A stretch of 64,000 bases of DNA, taken from positions 38,102,984-38,166,983 of the forward strand of contig OZ034979.1 of the NCBI GenBank assembly GCA_964030785.1, in the 5' to 3' direction. Of this stretch, positions 14,001 to 23,657 are shown in pieces. The position numbers and the translations under genes are program-made. The notes below the pieces were generated by a model, which was not told where the DNA came from, did no database searches, and worked only from the letters and a program-made list of their open reading frames with translations. The DNA is from Siderastrea siderea (Eukaryota; Cnidaria; Anthozoa; Scleractinia; Rhizangiidae). Every line of letters begins with the position of its first letter. The first letter of the stretch is position 1.

Positions 14001-17000
14001 GAAACTTTTGCAGGGATATGAGATCTTTCAAGCCATACCCAAAAGAGCGCGATTCAGTCAAACAGGCCAGAGAAAACGCAAAAAATATGTAACTTTGACC
14101 AGAAAATTCCAATGAAAATCTTGTCCCACTACCCACTCGTACCTCCTTCAAAAGAATTTCAGGATCCTTGGGCTTTTTGCAAAACCTTTTCCCACCAGAA
14201 GGAAGCCTAGTAAATGCCCAACAAAAGAAAAAAAACGGGGAAAGAAAAGCGAAAGAAGCGAGGAGGAGAGAAAATGAAAGGTAAAAGTCGAGGGGGCAGG
14301 GAAACTTTTAAGTCCAAAAATATATTATGCTTTCTGCGCATGCCTGAACTTTGAAAGCTCTAATTTGGCCCCACAAACAAAAGCCATCCTAGTGCTTGAC
14401 TTGTAAACAACATTGTGGACAGTTTCAATTCTTTTTGGCTAGCCTGAAGTTACCTAAAAACGGCTTAACTTGCTTCAAATGGCATTTTTTGGCAAAATTT
14501 CCAGGAGCTAATGGGTTAAGAATACATCATTTAATTTTACGTACTTCTTGCTTACTTCTTACATTGTAAATATTTCTTTTACTATAATTGGTTCCTTGTG
14601 TTCTTCTCCTGCCTCAACTATGTCTTTTCTTTGTGCAGGACATGGCAATTATCCTGTATTAAGTTCTTATAAATATCCATAAAATTGTATCGGACAATTA
14701 GAACAAATATACTCCATTGATAAATGTGACCCTATCTGGGAAAACCAGGCTAAACGAAAATTGCATTGAAATGCGTTTCAACGAATTTTCAACGCGTTGT
14801 GAATGCATTGCAACGCTTTGATAATGATCCTCAACGCATTTGAACGTTTCTACACGAATTCTTGAAACGCAACGAATGTTCCAAAATGTTGAGGAATGCT
14901 TTTGTAATGTTTCTCAATGCACTGACAACTTTTCCTAACGCTTGAGTAAAGCACTTTTAAGATCAACGCTTTTAAGGTCAACGCAACGGTGTACGATTAT
15001 TAATTTTAAACAACAGTCATGTTTACTTTGTATGTAGTGGCCCAACGCAACTGGTATCAAATTTATCGTAATACATAGATCGTCGTTTATATAATTTCAC
15101 TTTGAAAGTTGTGCCTTTTTTATCCTATAGTATGGAAGATGGTAATATGTTTGCACAGCAAAACTATGGTGACTACATTGTAAGCTTGAACGGGATTCCA
15201 GTTGAACGGTAACCGCCGGGTTTGTTGTGTCACAAAGTCATTTCGTTACAAATGAACGTATGAGCATTGAATTCCTGATTATAAAAGCTTCGAAACAGTG
15301 GAAGACTGAACTGTATAGTGAACCGACTTTAGCATGCTGTAGCCAGTGGCGGGTGAAAGCTACATACTTTTGACGGTTTGACTCCGCGGACGTGACCTCT
15401 GTAGCCAAAGCGGGGATACAATTGAAACTTGATAGCATCAAGTATCCATGCGAAATTGAGGTCGGTCGACATTTTGTGTTGTTTTCTGACATGATAGCAC
15501 CCTGTATTTCGCTCTGCATCGAAGTCCAATTTATTATTACTATTTTTAAATATTATTCGCACCTTCAAAGTAAAGCGACTGTAAAATGTCTAAAAAATAA
15601 TGCTACCTGTACGGTTTCAAATCGTTGCGAGGCGAAATTAACACACCGTCTTTAATAGGATACACGGAAGAAAAAACAAATGGAATATTTCTCGATTCTG
15701 ACAAAAATTCATATGTACTAGAGGGAAAAAGAGCTATCAAATGGTAAAAGTTTTAGGTTAAAATCTTATTTAGTTCAAGAGATATAAACGCCGAAAGTAT
15801 AAGAAAGTATAAGATTGATGACAGGTGAAGTCAAACATTGCAACATGTCAGATGTTTGAAATGTTGCACGCGATGTTTGTACTCTTTTTGCAAACTTGCG
15901 AAATTGCAGTACTCTCCACCAAGTTAGCGTCTTTCAAGTCGGTGTTTTTTAAAACTGTTTTGTTACTCAAGTGTTAAATTTATTATATTAAAACAAAATC
16001 TACCGGAAATCACTCAGGAGAAAAGAAAATGAAGCCTAACGTAAATCATTGATCAAATTTCAATCGGACCGGACGATGCGAGACAAAGGTTCCTTCAACG
16101 ATCAATTTGCCCAGAATAAATGGTAAAAGAAGGGGCTAGTTAGGAAAATTACCAAAGAACAGTCCCAAAAAGAACACAGAATCGACTGCAGAGCCTCAGA
16201 TAGCGGTAATGCTTTTTTTTTTTCAATTCATAACAGATGAACGAAGCGGCCGCATGTTTGTAATGACAACCGTCCGTTTATTGTGGTAGAACAATATGGT
16301 TCAATATGTATGGTAACTTTGCGTACGTGTACAGATTAAATAGAGGGAAAATTCTTAAGTTGTCTGTTTTATTCATCCCGAAAATGTCTATTGCCATTTG
16401 TAGCTTCAAATAAAGAAACGACTTGAAGGCATTTCCACAGCTCGAACTTGAACAAATTAACTTCAATACGCGCATCAAAATACTAACTTCGTTTTCTGAG
16501 GACATTCTTTCTTCCCCCTGTTTGCCTTTTCTGTCTCTGCTACAGCAACTCGGTCCACTAGGTGAAGCTTCCTCCATCGAGGTCAGTTACACAGAAAATT
16601 AAAATCTCTCAGTTTAAGCGCAAAAGTAGATCGATGATCAGCGAGTTTTCTGCAGCACGTGTTCCGCCGACAGTCTAATTAGCGGGTTGCATGTGATGGG
16701 ATCAAAGTTTTGCGAATCGGAAACGCCGTTGTGTAAACAATCCCTAATCCCCAGAAATCTAAAAAGCGCTTTTTCTCGAATTCAATTTTAAGCACACACG
16801 CGAAGTTTGGTGAGTTTATTCTCGCTAAGTATGCGACCAATTTACGTGAAAATTGCCCGAAATTTTAATAGCAGTTTACACATGTGGAAGCAATAACAGA
16901 GCGGAGCGATAACAAGACCGCAAGACTATGTTCGTGACCTGAGCGTGATAAAGCAAGCGAGTTTAGAGTTTCTGGTATATGTCGCATTCAATTCTTCAGC

Positions 17001-20000
17001 TTGAACTTGACACAAGATCCATGATAAGAGTAAATTGTTGGCGACCTCAACTTGCGCATTTCTCTTTAGAAATAGAATAGATCTCTGAAGTTCGATAATT
17101 TTAATTACTTCAACTTCTGGTAAACCGGAACAGTTTCGTGTTTTCCCAGATAACAATAACAACATTTTTGGAGTTGCATGTTGTCTTAAGCTTTTTAAAG
17201 CTTAGGTATAGAGAGTAAAGCAAAGCAGAGAGTATGAATGCTCCTCAATACAAGGCGGTTTCGTGGAAATGCGTTGTCAATGTTTGACAACGCATTGCAA
17301 ACGTTTTGCAACGATTTGGAAATGGTTTTCAACGTATTTCGGTTTCGTTGGGGAACATTGCCGACGTTTTAAAACGCATTGAAAATGATCTCCAATGCAT
17401 TCTCAACGTTTGAAAATGCGTTGAGATGCAAAAACGGTTCAACGCTAATTTCGTTAAGCCTGGTTTTCCCAAATAGGGTCACAAATACAAAACACTCCTG
17501 TTTTGTACAACCACACTACCAGTCTGGAGTTTTGTTGTTGGAGGTGGGGGTGGGGGAAGAGGGGGACTCCCACGTAAAAGTGTTGTTGGTGCCAATGTCA
17601 TACTTTTTAGGGGTTAACACCTGTCACAGCACAATCAACATTAATTTGAAAACACTGTAAAATTCCTCACCCCTTCCATGTATTCCAGGAACATCAGCAT
17701 AGTACTGTGTGTTTCCTCTGCATAAAAGAACTGCACAATGTGCTCGTGCTTTACAGCAGAAAGGACCCTCACTTCAGCAAGAACTGCCTTTGTTTGCTAG
17801 GGACAAAAAATACAAGATCCTACATACTGCATCACTACCAACTGGGGGTTTAGCATGAATGAGCATGTTTAAAGGTAAAGTTGAAAATTAAAAGGTAAAA
17901 AAAATACAAGGTAAGATAAAACTTTCACTCCCAAGAGTGCCAAAAATCAAAACTCCAGACAGATCACAAATTTCTTTGCAAAAAACTTGAATATAAAAGT
18001 ACTATTGACGAGGTTTCATTTGAATGGTCACACCATAGGATTTCATCCACAGACTCAAAACTTAGAATCACCTTAATGTCTCCATTAGACTGACTCTGAG
18101 AGTGAAAGGCTTAAAGTTATTGCGGGTTCAGTATCAAACAAAAATAGCATACTTAAAAATGATCCTGACTAGTAGGAAGCTGGCCAGTAGCTATTTACGA
18201 AGCATGGCTAAAGTTGAATGTGGAACTAAACATACTACATTATAACAATTAACAGTTGGTTCATGCTTTAGAGTACAGATATTGAGTACTCAAAGTACTC
18301 TCCAAACTTACCAAGTGCATCATAACTCGACATATATGCAGCTGAAAGCATGAACCAATAATTTGTTCTTATAACATAGCCAGTGGAAATGCATGGTGAA
18401 AACTGAACTGCTTATAGCTGTTTGTGTGAAGGAAATGTCTATAAAAATAAGAAGGCCTGAGCTTTATACTGAAAAAGTTGTTTTTACTGCGCTGCTGCAG
18501 TTCCTTTCTCTTCCATTGAAATTTGTATTATGAAAACGTAAATATGCAGTTGATTCAAAAGGAGCACCAGGCAACAGGTTTTTAAGTTTGCTAACACCAT
18601 CAGTGCAGACAACAAGATCACGAAGCATGCTCATGCGTGGTGAATTTCATTGCACGGATTTGCTAGCTATCTTATAAATTAAGCTACATAAATACTGGTA
18701 TCTATTTCAGGCAAGAAGGATGACTTGAACCCAGCACCTCCAGATTACAAGTCTGCTCACCCTAACAACTAGGCCAACTTGCCTCCAATATTGCTCTGAA
18801 TTTCATGATTAGAATGATGCAGCTCATTTGGGCTAAAGAACAAATCACTGAATAACATTGATAACAGTCACAGGATTGATTCAGCCATGCAATTGAGTTG
18901 GTTACCTACTTTATAAATGGTAATAGTAACTATTATATTAATAATTATTTATAAATGCTATTGATCCAGTAAGACTGATTATTTTAATCACTTGTTTTCA
19001 TGTTCTCAGACAATTCAGGCACATTTGTGAGTTTTATTTAGTGACATGACAGATTTTGTCACATCATTGAGACAGTCACAATTGATTTAATCATTTGACT
19101 CATTCAGCATCATACCCTTTGAGTGTCACGATGATTTACTCCAAGGTCGCACATTTTACAAGCCATCCTCTCACCTGTATCCCTTTTAACTACAAGATAT
19201 ACCTGTAAAATGAAGAAATATGTATCAAAGTGACTAAAAGAAGTTATTAATTAACACCCTTATTTCACTTCAAAAGAGGGGATTTATTTTCAAAAGGGAA
19301 ATACCACAATAATATGATTCAAGGTGACTTAAATCTTAACAGCATACATTACGTAAATTTCATGACTCAAGGTGTGTCCTCATACAGAAATGGATGTCAC
19401 CACTGACAGTGTGGGTTTCATCAGACTGATAGTGCATCCCATTGTCCTTATGTCCCAAACCCCTTAATCAACAACCCTACCTTGGCAAATCCTCCAGATC
19501 CTAGGAGTTTCACTGCCTCATACTTCTCAGGATCCAGGAAACATCCATCTCGATCCAAACTAAGAAACGATCTAGATGATGTCTCCACCGGGACACCTGT
19601 TCTGGTGACTCTCTCAGGACCCTGATCGGTTGCGTCCTGTTCTGTAAATGTCCCTGCAGCAGTGTACGCACCATTGGTTTGTCTGAAATGATGTTTAAAC
19701 ATTTGCACCCAACTGGTAAATAACCAGCATCTACCAGTAATTTATTGTGCTAGTACTAATGCATGTTCAAACTGGAGGTCGTGAGAATTAAGATGAAAGT
19801 GATGACCAAAGTTGAAATGCTATACAATATTTATATTTTAACAACTTCTCCCAACAAGGTAGTACTTTTAGAGAAGAAATGTTAGGAGAGTAGTATGCAG
19901 AATTTATGAGTTGATAACACCTGTCCAGTGTGTCCACAGCTTCTCCCAGACTTTTGAGAGTGTTGCCATAATTCAAGGACTTTTCCAGTACTCTCCAGAT

Positions 20001-20027
20001 TAAAAGTGCTAAACCCCGAAACAGACC
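1961..20027 (-). CDS. STE11/MAP3K-like protein kinase, nine-exon model (5' end unresolved)
   Basis: Nine minus-strand exons join with matching phases: 20027-19921, 19682-19481, 19202-19116, 17796-17671, 13595-13466, 11708-11635, 4502-4390, 3848-3687 and 2042-1961. They give 1083 nt, or 360 codons plus TAA. All kinase subdomains occur in order, numbering from the first visible exon: glycine loop LLGSGGFAKV (about 95-104), ATP-binding Lys in MACKM (119), helix-C Glu (140), catalytic loop HKDIK (213-217), ADFG (233-236), SPE in place of APE (264-266), and DIWSVGC (about 278-284). The layout resembles STE11-family MAP3Ks, which phosphorylate MAP2Ks. Two oddities are HKD for HRD and FHWTSPE where family members usually have TPxWMAPE. 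The first exon contains no Met, so either coding exons lie upstream or translation begins at an in-frame ATG at 19702-19700. The kinase fold is certain; the subfamily and the N terminus are not. Confidence 0.85.
2043..3686 (-). other. Kinase intron 8
   Basis: An intron of 1.6 kb. It holds the inverted-repeat element at 3126-3629. Short open frames at 2530-3101 have no recognisable domain. Confidence 0.6.
3126..3629. mobile_element. Inverted-repeat element with ~105-bp TIRs and a central hairpin
   Basis: Left arm 3126-3235 (beginning CACAGGCTGCCCAGACGCG) matches the reverse complement of about 3520-3629 with scattered differences. Inside, 3230-3306 is a second near-perfect hairpin with arms of about 27 bases around GACATTTTGTGGC and GCCAAAAATGTC. 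It has no ORF and is non-autonomous. It ends only 57 bases from a kinase exon. Confidence 0.8.
3687..3848 (-). CDS. Kinase exon 8 (subdomains IX-X)
   Basis: This exon encodes SVGCTVVEMLTTKPPLFDE, the MAP3K subdomain IX signature, and the following helices up to FLKRC. It has a TTGTCAG acceptor and a consensus GTAAGT donor. Phase is 2 in and 2 out, matching both neighbours. Confidence 0.9.
4390..4502 (-). CDS. Kinase exon 7 (activation segment)
   Basis: The acceptor is TTCTACAG and the donor GTGAGA. It encodes KLKTATGGLMTKNN and then SFHWTSPELLAAKRFG, ending in DIW with the Trp codon split across the intron. The activation segment lacks the usual TPYWMAPE spelling, which may change its regulation or reflect divergence. 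Confidence 0.88.
4976..5651. mobile_element. Inverted-repeat element with CGAAAGTAACG internal repeats
   Basis: Left end (TTACACGGCGGCTTGAAGAT) matches the reverse complement of the right end near 5600-5651, followed by a shared TTTTATTTTC...GGTAAAAA block. Inside, CCGAAAGTAACGGCTACC-like units recur near 5043-5165 and 5455-5560, and a run of Cs lies near 5116. It has no coding capacity. Confidence 0.65.
5751..5800. repeat. (GGTT)n microsatellite
   Basis: About ten GGTT units with minor interruptions, followed by GGGT units. Confidence 0.9.
7300..7861. mobile_element. MITE with TA-flanked CGGTGTGGCAC ends
   Basis: Left end TACGGTGTGGCACCAAT pairs with the right end, whose reverse complement is TACCGTGTGGCACTAAT. 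The arms contain repeated TTTTTGCGGGA-like segments. A TA dinucleotide at each end is compatible with a Tc1/mariner-like or other TA-targeting element, but that is inference. Confidence 0.7.
9205..10261. repeat. Inverted 31-bp repeat pair about 1 kb apart
   Basis: 9205-9235 (CCGCCTATAAATTCTTCAGA...) reappears in reverse complement at 10231-10261 with one mismatch. They may be the ends of an old transposon interrupted by the element starting at 10095. Confidence 0.6.
10095..11561. mobile_element. 1.47-kb DNA transposon with ~120-bp TIRs
   Basis: Left end CTATTACAGTGCGACTACTC... to about 10215 matches the reverse complement of about 11443-11561 at roughly 85-90%. The interior includes an open frame at 11206-11442 (+), 78 residues, that I do not recognise. 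It ends 73 bases from kinase exon 6. Confidence 0.75.
11635..11708 (-). CDS. Kinase exon 6 (DFG exon)
   Basis: The acceptor is TTTCAG and the donor GTAAGA. It encodes GNILLDGSQTNIKLADFGIC followed by TVMN. This contains the Asn of the catalytic loop and the metal-binding DFG. Confidence 0.92.
11709..13465 (-). other. Kinase intron 5
   Basis: AT-rich, 1.76 kb. Open frames at 12377-12613 (+), 12698-13000 (-) and 12843-13046 (+) show no domain. I see no clear transposon ends. Confidence 0.5.
13466..13595 (-). CDS. Kinase exon 5 (catalytic loop)
   Basis: It encodes GSVEDLLRHKGPLQERLV through AVDFLHNKGIIHKDIK. The catalytic Asp is present, while the HRD Arg is Lys. The acceptor is TTTGTAG and the donor GTGAGA; phase is 0 in and 1 out. 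Confidence 0.92.
13895..14520. mobile_element. Putative MITE, CTTAACxCATT ends
   Basis: The left end CTTAACACATTCACCCCTGAA resembles the reverse complement of the right end (CTTAACCCATTAGCTCCTGG). It has no coding capacity and lies in kinase intron 4. The ends are short and imperfect, so this is tentative. Confidence 0.45.
14725..17483. mobile_element. 2.76-kb TIR element with CAACGCATT arrays at both ends
   Basis: The left end TGTGACCCTATCTGGGAAAA matches the reverse complement of the right end (TGTGACCCTATTTGGGAAAA) and continues for about 50 bases. Next to each end is an array of degenerate (T)CAACGCATT(T) units (about 14765-14990 and 17270-17440). Open frames inside (15238-15655, 16278-16577, 16926-17165) match no transposase I know. 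It sits in kinase intron 4. Confidence 0.75.
17671..17796 (-). CDS. Kinase exon 4 (helix C to hinge)
   Basis: It encodes QTKAVLAEVRVLSAVKHEHI and then VQFFYAEETHSTMLMFLEYMEG. It holds the helix-C Glu, beta-4/5 and the MEYM-type hinge typical of STE11 kinases. It is 42 codons, phase 0 on both sides, with a CCCTAG acceptor and a GTGAGG donor. Confidence 0.9.
17797..19115 (-). other. Kinase intron 3
   Basis: AT-rich, containing a tRNA-like sequence at 18710-18783 and a small inverted repeat (TTGGTTCATGCTTT and its complement near 18254 and 18341). I see no other gene. Confidence 0.5.
18710..18783 (-). tRNA. tRNA-Thr(TGT)-like sequence, probably a pseudogene or SINE head
   Basis: The minus strand reads GGCAAGTTGGCCTAGTTGTT for the acceptor and D arm, then an anticodon arm with loop CTTGTAA (anticodon TGT), a T arm with GGTTCAAGTC and a closing CTTGCC. 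Six of seven acceptor pairs form, but the T stem pairs poorly. That favours a tRNA-derived repeat over a working tRNA. Confidence 0.45.
19116..19202 (-). CDS. Kinase exon 3 (beta-2/beta-3)
   Basis: It encodes VYLVVKRDTGERMACKMCDL and then GVNHRDTQR, including the ATP-anchoring Lys in ACK. It is 29 codons, phase 0 on both sides, with a TTTTACAG acceptor and a GTATGA donor. Confidence 0.9.
19481..19682 (-). CDS. Kinase exon 2 (linker and glycine-rich loop)
   Basis: It encodes a polar linker ending YEAVKLLGSGGFAK, the nucleotide-binding loop. The donor is GTAGGG and the acceptor CATTTCAG. An in-frame ATG lies in the adjoining intron at 19702-19700 and would be the start if the gene begins here without the upstream exon. 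Confidence 0.85.
19921..20027 (-). CDS. Candidate upstream kinase exon 1 (helical, no Met)
   Basis: It has a TTGTAG acceptor and a CAG|GTGTTA donor. The frame that fits the next exon reads GLFRGLALLIWRVLEKSLNY, then GNTLKSLGEAVDTLDR, helical in character. Phase is 0 in and 2 out, agreeing with exon 2. There is no Met, so coding would continue upstream. Support is splice phase only. Confidence 0.4.
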
Positions 20028-20171
20028 CTACAACAATGTTGGGTTCAGGCAGTTTATTCATAATGATCCTACACTTACAATAATACAATATTTTTCTATG
20101 ACAACATTACAATCGATAATCATTAAGGCCCAAACCCAGTGAAGGTGTGGGAGGTGAAAGGTGAATGTGAA

Positions 20172-21523
20172 TTACGGTGGAGAATGTGACGGAGTGTGTA
20201 GTAGGATTGCTTTACATAACGTATTAGTGGAGTGTAATCGAACCATTAAAGGCATGGTGAGGTAGATTAGGATGGTATTGGAGCACCGATCGCCCAACGC
20301 TTTAATTAATTCGATAGGGGTGCCAGATTGGTACGCAAATGATGCTCCCCCCCTGTGAAAGGAATGTCCGGCATATGACCTGGGGTCAAGCCCCAGTGTA
20401 GATAAATGGTAATGTAATTTGGTTACAAAGGCATTATAGGTGAACATTAGCGCTATCCACCCAGTTGAACGCTTGCATGTCCTGAGATGAACCAGGGGCA
20501 GTAAAGCGAAACGAATGGCCAATAGCTGACGTGGGACAAAGCGAGGGGCCTGGAATGAGTGGAAGAGGAATCTCAACGACCCTTTCGCGAAATTGGATAG
20601 TTTTTCTCCATCCGATAGTAATAAGTGTCCCCCAGGGGTATATTGTAAAATCGCCTTTGGTTAATTGCTTTTTGGAATTGAACAGGTGAGGTGCTGTAGG
20701 AAGTAAATGGGACTTACGAAACATGCTGTAAAAGCAGGGTTGTCCACAACTTTTCATGTAGCTGGCAAAAAATTCTAAGTAGCTGGATAGTGATTATCGA
20801 GCACCAAAGGTGATCCCTTCTAGAGGGGTCTGGGGGCATGCCCCCCCAGGACATTTTTACATTTTAAGTCCACAGAAAGGGAATTTCATTGATTCTGAGC
20901 ACAAATTTCCAATAATGTCAGTGCCAAAGTAATTGTAACTTTACAATTTTATTTGTATAAACTTATGCCTTCAGTGGTTTTCTACATGTAATTCCCAGAA
21001 CTCAACGTTCTGGGAAGTTTATTGAAAATAAGTAAATAAACTGCAATGGGAAATAAGTTTCATTTTCATATATCTACACCAGTCAAGGAACAAATAATTT
21101 GTCTTTAAAAATACATATATCACGAAAGTAGCCAGCACAAACAACCCAAGTAGCCGGTTAATTCTGCCGGCTGCCGGCTGTTAGGGACAACCCTGAAAAG
21201 GCGACCAGACGTATAGCCCAGAATGAACCATCTTGGCTCGTGGCAAGGTCGAGTGTGGAATGTAGCTGTTGTAAAATTGCCGGCGTTATGGGTTGTTTTT
21301 GGTTTGGAGTAAGTCCGTTTGATCTAATAATACCCATTAGCAAGGACTTAAGGGGCCAATTGTTAAGTAAGGGGTTGGTTAACCCAAATTCTTTGTGCAA
21401 AATGCCGATGATATTAAGATAGCTGCGAACAGACAAGGCTTTCAACGTGCGGGAGAGAAAGGCTGCGTACTGTAACAGGTGACCGGGTTGGACTGGGACT
21501 GGGCAATATCCATATACATACAA
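20172..21523 (-). pseudogene. DIRS tyrosine recombinase, broken
   Basis: The N-terminal core-binding part lies at 21523-21201 (for example SVRSYLNIIGILHKEFGL). The catalytic part follows at 20729-20172, with a HSFHRGGASFAYQSGTP box (the His-x-x-Arg region) and a later ILIYLT that supplies the presumptive catalytic Tyr. The gene is split by a 461-bp insertion at 20735-21195 and by a frameshift between about 20440 and 20570. Confidence 0.8.
20735..21195. mobile_element. 461-bp DNA transposon nested in the recombinase gene
   Basis: Perfect 11-bp TIRs, CAGGGTTGTCC at 20735-20745 and GGACAACCCTG at 21185-21195, are flanked by a perfect 5-bp target-site duplication AAAAG (20730-20734 and 21196-21200). 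Removing it brings the two recombinase parts back together. It contains a GTCTGGGGGCATGCCCCCC segment resembling one near 58125. Confidence 0.92.
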
Positions 21524-21562
21524 AAATGCAGGTATGTGTCACAATGAGTTTTATATGTGGTT

Positions 21563-22232
21563 TTAGTTGACTCTGCAAAGAGTTGCGCATGATAATTGTG
21601 AATTTCCTGGAGGAGTTGCGCCGCCAGCTGGGGATCCCATGCACCTGGAAAAGACAAAAGAGCTACTGTGAACTGACCCGTGATCATTCAGGCAGAGCTG
21701 ATCAACAGCTATCCGTGGCAGATGGTCCCGTAAAAGAGCATAAAAGGTATGCAGGTGCTGTGGATCGTGTAGGCGAGAGATCGCGTCTGCAATGGTGTTA
21801 TGAGCGCCTTCAATGTATATAGTACTAATGTGGAAATTGTAGGCTGCAGAGAGCCAAAAAAGGTTATGCAGTTCATCCATGATCAGCTCATTGGCTGTTG
21901 TCCCTTTGTTGATAATTTGTACAGCTGCTTGGTTGTCGCTGTGGATAATGACCCTATGATGGCCCAACACCTTGTGGCTAACATTATCGCTAGCGTTCCT
22001 TTGTGGTTGATGTGCAGAGAGGACCAGGAAGGGTTGTCTAAGGCAAAATTGAAATAAAACTAGTCCCCCCTGAAATCCCCCCCCCCCCCACAGTAACGGA
22101 GCTTGAATCAGTCATGACATCAATAGTGGGGTATTTGTCGAGAAAAAGCTGCGTACCATTAAAAACACAAAGGAAACTATCCCACCAGCGCACGTCCTGC
22201 TGAAACGACCGTGATAGCTTATGTTTAGCCAT
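21563..22232 (-). pseudogene. DIRS RNase H, copy A
   Basis: The frame 22232-22038 carries IDVMTDSSSVTVGGGG with a catalytic-type Asp. The next frame, 21970-21563, carries HRVIIHSDNQAAVQIINKGT and the tail THTIADAISRL-like segment. A C-run near 22076-22090 marks the frameshift between them. It lies just upstream (in minus-strand order) of the recombinase. Confidence 0.75.
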
Positions 22233-22289
22233 TGCAGCATGCGGATTGCATCATCAAGTGTTTGGAATTTGAACGATCATGTAGTTATT

Positions 22290-22430
22290 CAGGGTTTCGA
22301 ATCCCGGCAAGCCTGATTTTTTCAGGCTTTCTTTTCGCAATTGCAGAAGTTGCGTTAATAACTGCGAGGATCTTCTTTACATTTATTTCTTCATTCCGCA
22401 GTTCAAATATATGAGTTTCATATAATCACA
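22290..22430 (+). mobile_element. tRNA-derived SINE, 5'-truncated copy
   Basis: It starts within the B-box (GGTTTCGAATCCCGGCAAGC) and has the same tail as the next copy (CTGATTTTTTCAGGCTTTCT ... GAGTTTCATAT). The A-box half of the head is missing. Confidence 0.7.
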
Positions 22431-22489
22431 ATTTCATCTTCATCTTTCCCGGGTATATTACAAACCAATTTAATGACCAGCTCCCAGTT

Positions 22490-22683
22490 GGCTTGTTTGC
22501 TCAATTGGTTAGAGCACTGCACCAGTATCGCAGAGGTCAGGGTTCGAATCCCGGCAAGCCTGATTTTTTCAGGCTTTCTTTTCACAATTGCAGAAGTTGC
22601 GTTAATAACTGCATGGATCTTCTTTACATTTATTTCTTCATTCCACAGTTCAAATATATGAGTTTCATATATTCACAATTTCA
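22490..22683 (+). mobile_element. tRNA-derived SINE, full head
   Basis: The head at 22490-22560 folds as a tRNA: acceptor GGCTTGT/GCAAGCC, A box GCTCAATTGGTTAGAGC, a 7-base anticodon loop with AGT (Thr-like), and B box GGTTCGAATCC. The T stem has one mismatch. The head is followed by the same tail as the copy 60 bases before it. Confidence 0.75.
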
Positions 22684-22988
22684 GTTATGTAATCGTTGAC
22701 CGCATGCCCATGCGGTCTAGAGCAATCGTGAATAAGCCTAACTTCGGTGGAATTTGGCTTGGGAATCGCTCCCAAGGCACTTACCACTGTAGGTTTAGTA
22801 GTCGACACAACGTAGTTGCCCTGCCTAATTTCATCGTGAACTGTTTGCTCCACTGTGGCCCTCACAGTGGGGTTTGTCACTGATTTATAATTGCGCATAT
22901 CCACGTCAGTGAACTGGTTGTTAACATCCATCAACTTGAAACCATAAAGAACGGCATCTTCTAAAACAGCTTTATCGTCATCATCCAT
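22665..22988 (-). pseudogene. DIRS reverse transcriptase N-terminal remnant, copy A
   Basis: VVSALGAIPKPNSTEVRLIH followed by DCSRPHG matches the start of the RT palm (motifs 1-2). The catalytic YxDD region is absent. In this copy the SINE block sits where the RT core should be. Confidence 0.65.
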
Positions 22989-23285
22989 TAGCTCGTGTAG
23001 CCATAAAGTTTGGTTTAGTGGGGAGTTAGAAAGGGGTAGTCACTGGGGCGTAGCATGTCCCTGAGATGGACTGGGAGTGGTTACATGGCTGTGGCCCGGG
23101 TGATTTTACCCACACACTTTTCCCCCTTGCACACGCCGGTTGCATGCATGTTTGTAAACGCAGTTAGTAAAATGACAACCCCTAGGGGAATTGTAGGCTG
23201 CAGAGAGCCAAAAAAAGTTACGCAGTTCATCCATGATCAGCTCATTGGCTGTTGTCCCTTTGTTGACAATTTGTACAGCTGCTTG

Positions 23286-23657
23286 CAGGGCTGAAAATTA
23301 ACTTCAGTGCTTGGTCGCCACTCGGGCCAGTATCCCTGAATTCTCAGTGGCCCAGGCCAAAATAAAGTGGCCCTCAAATTTTCTCTGCTAACACAAAAAA
23401 AAACTCGATCAAGAACGGTTTGAATTTTGCACTTTAGAACGAAACTTTTACTACAATTGATGAACTAAGAGTTGAGAAAAGAAAGGAAACAAAAGAAAGG
23501 TACTCCAAGGAAAAACATTTTATTTTATTGTTATTGTTATTCTTTTCGTACTTCTCAAATCCTAGTCGCCCTTTGGGCCATCAAACCTTAACTTTTAGTG
23601 GCCCTGGACAATTCTTAGTCGCCATGGGCGACCGTGCGGCCGCCAAGTTTTACCCTG
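23286..23657. mobile_element. 372-bp DNA transposon nested in duplicated unit B
   Basis: Ends CAGGGCTGAAAATTAAC and (reverse complement) CAGGGTAAAACTTGGC form an imperfect TIR. A 6-bp duplication TGCTTG flanks it (23280-23285 and 23658-23663). Unit A has a single TGCTTG at the matching site and so gives the empty allele. Confidence 0.85.

Larger units (their letters stand above)
21839..23192. repeat. Tandem duplication inside the DIRS element, unit A
   Basis: The unit begins GTAGGCTGCAGAGAGCC and runs to the identical start of unit B at 23193. Both units cover part of RNase H, the RT remnant and the 3' part of gag. Without inserts each is about 0.92-0.95 kb. Unit A carries the SINE block. 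Confidence 0.85.

Noticed and set aside
19882..20088. Alternative reading of the 20027-19921 exon beginning at an ATG (MNKLPEPNIVVG...)
   Set aside because: In that frame the splice to 19682 enters the wrong phase and meets a stop soon after; only the frame without a Met fits.
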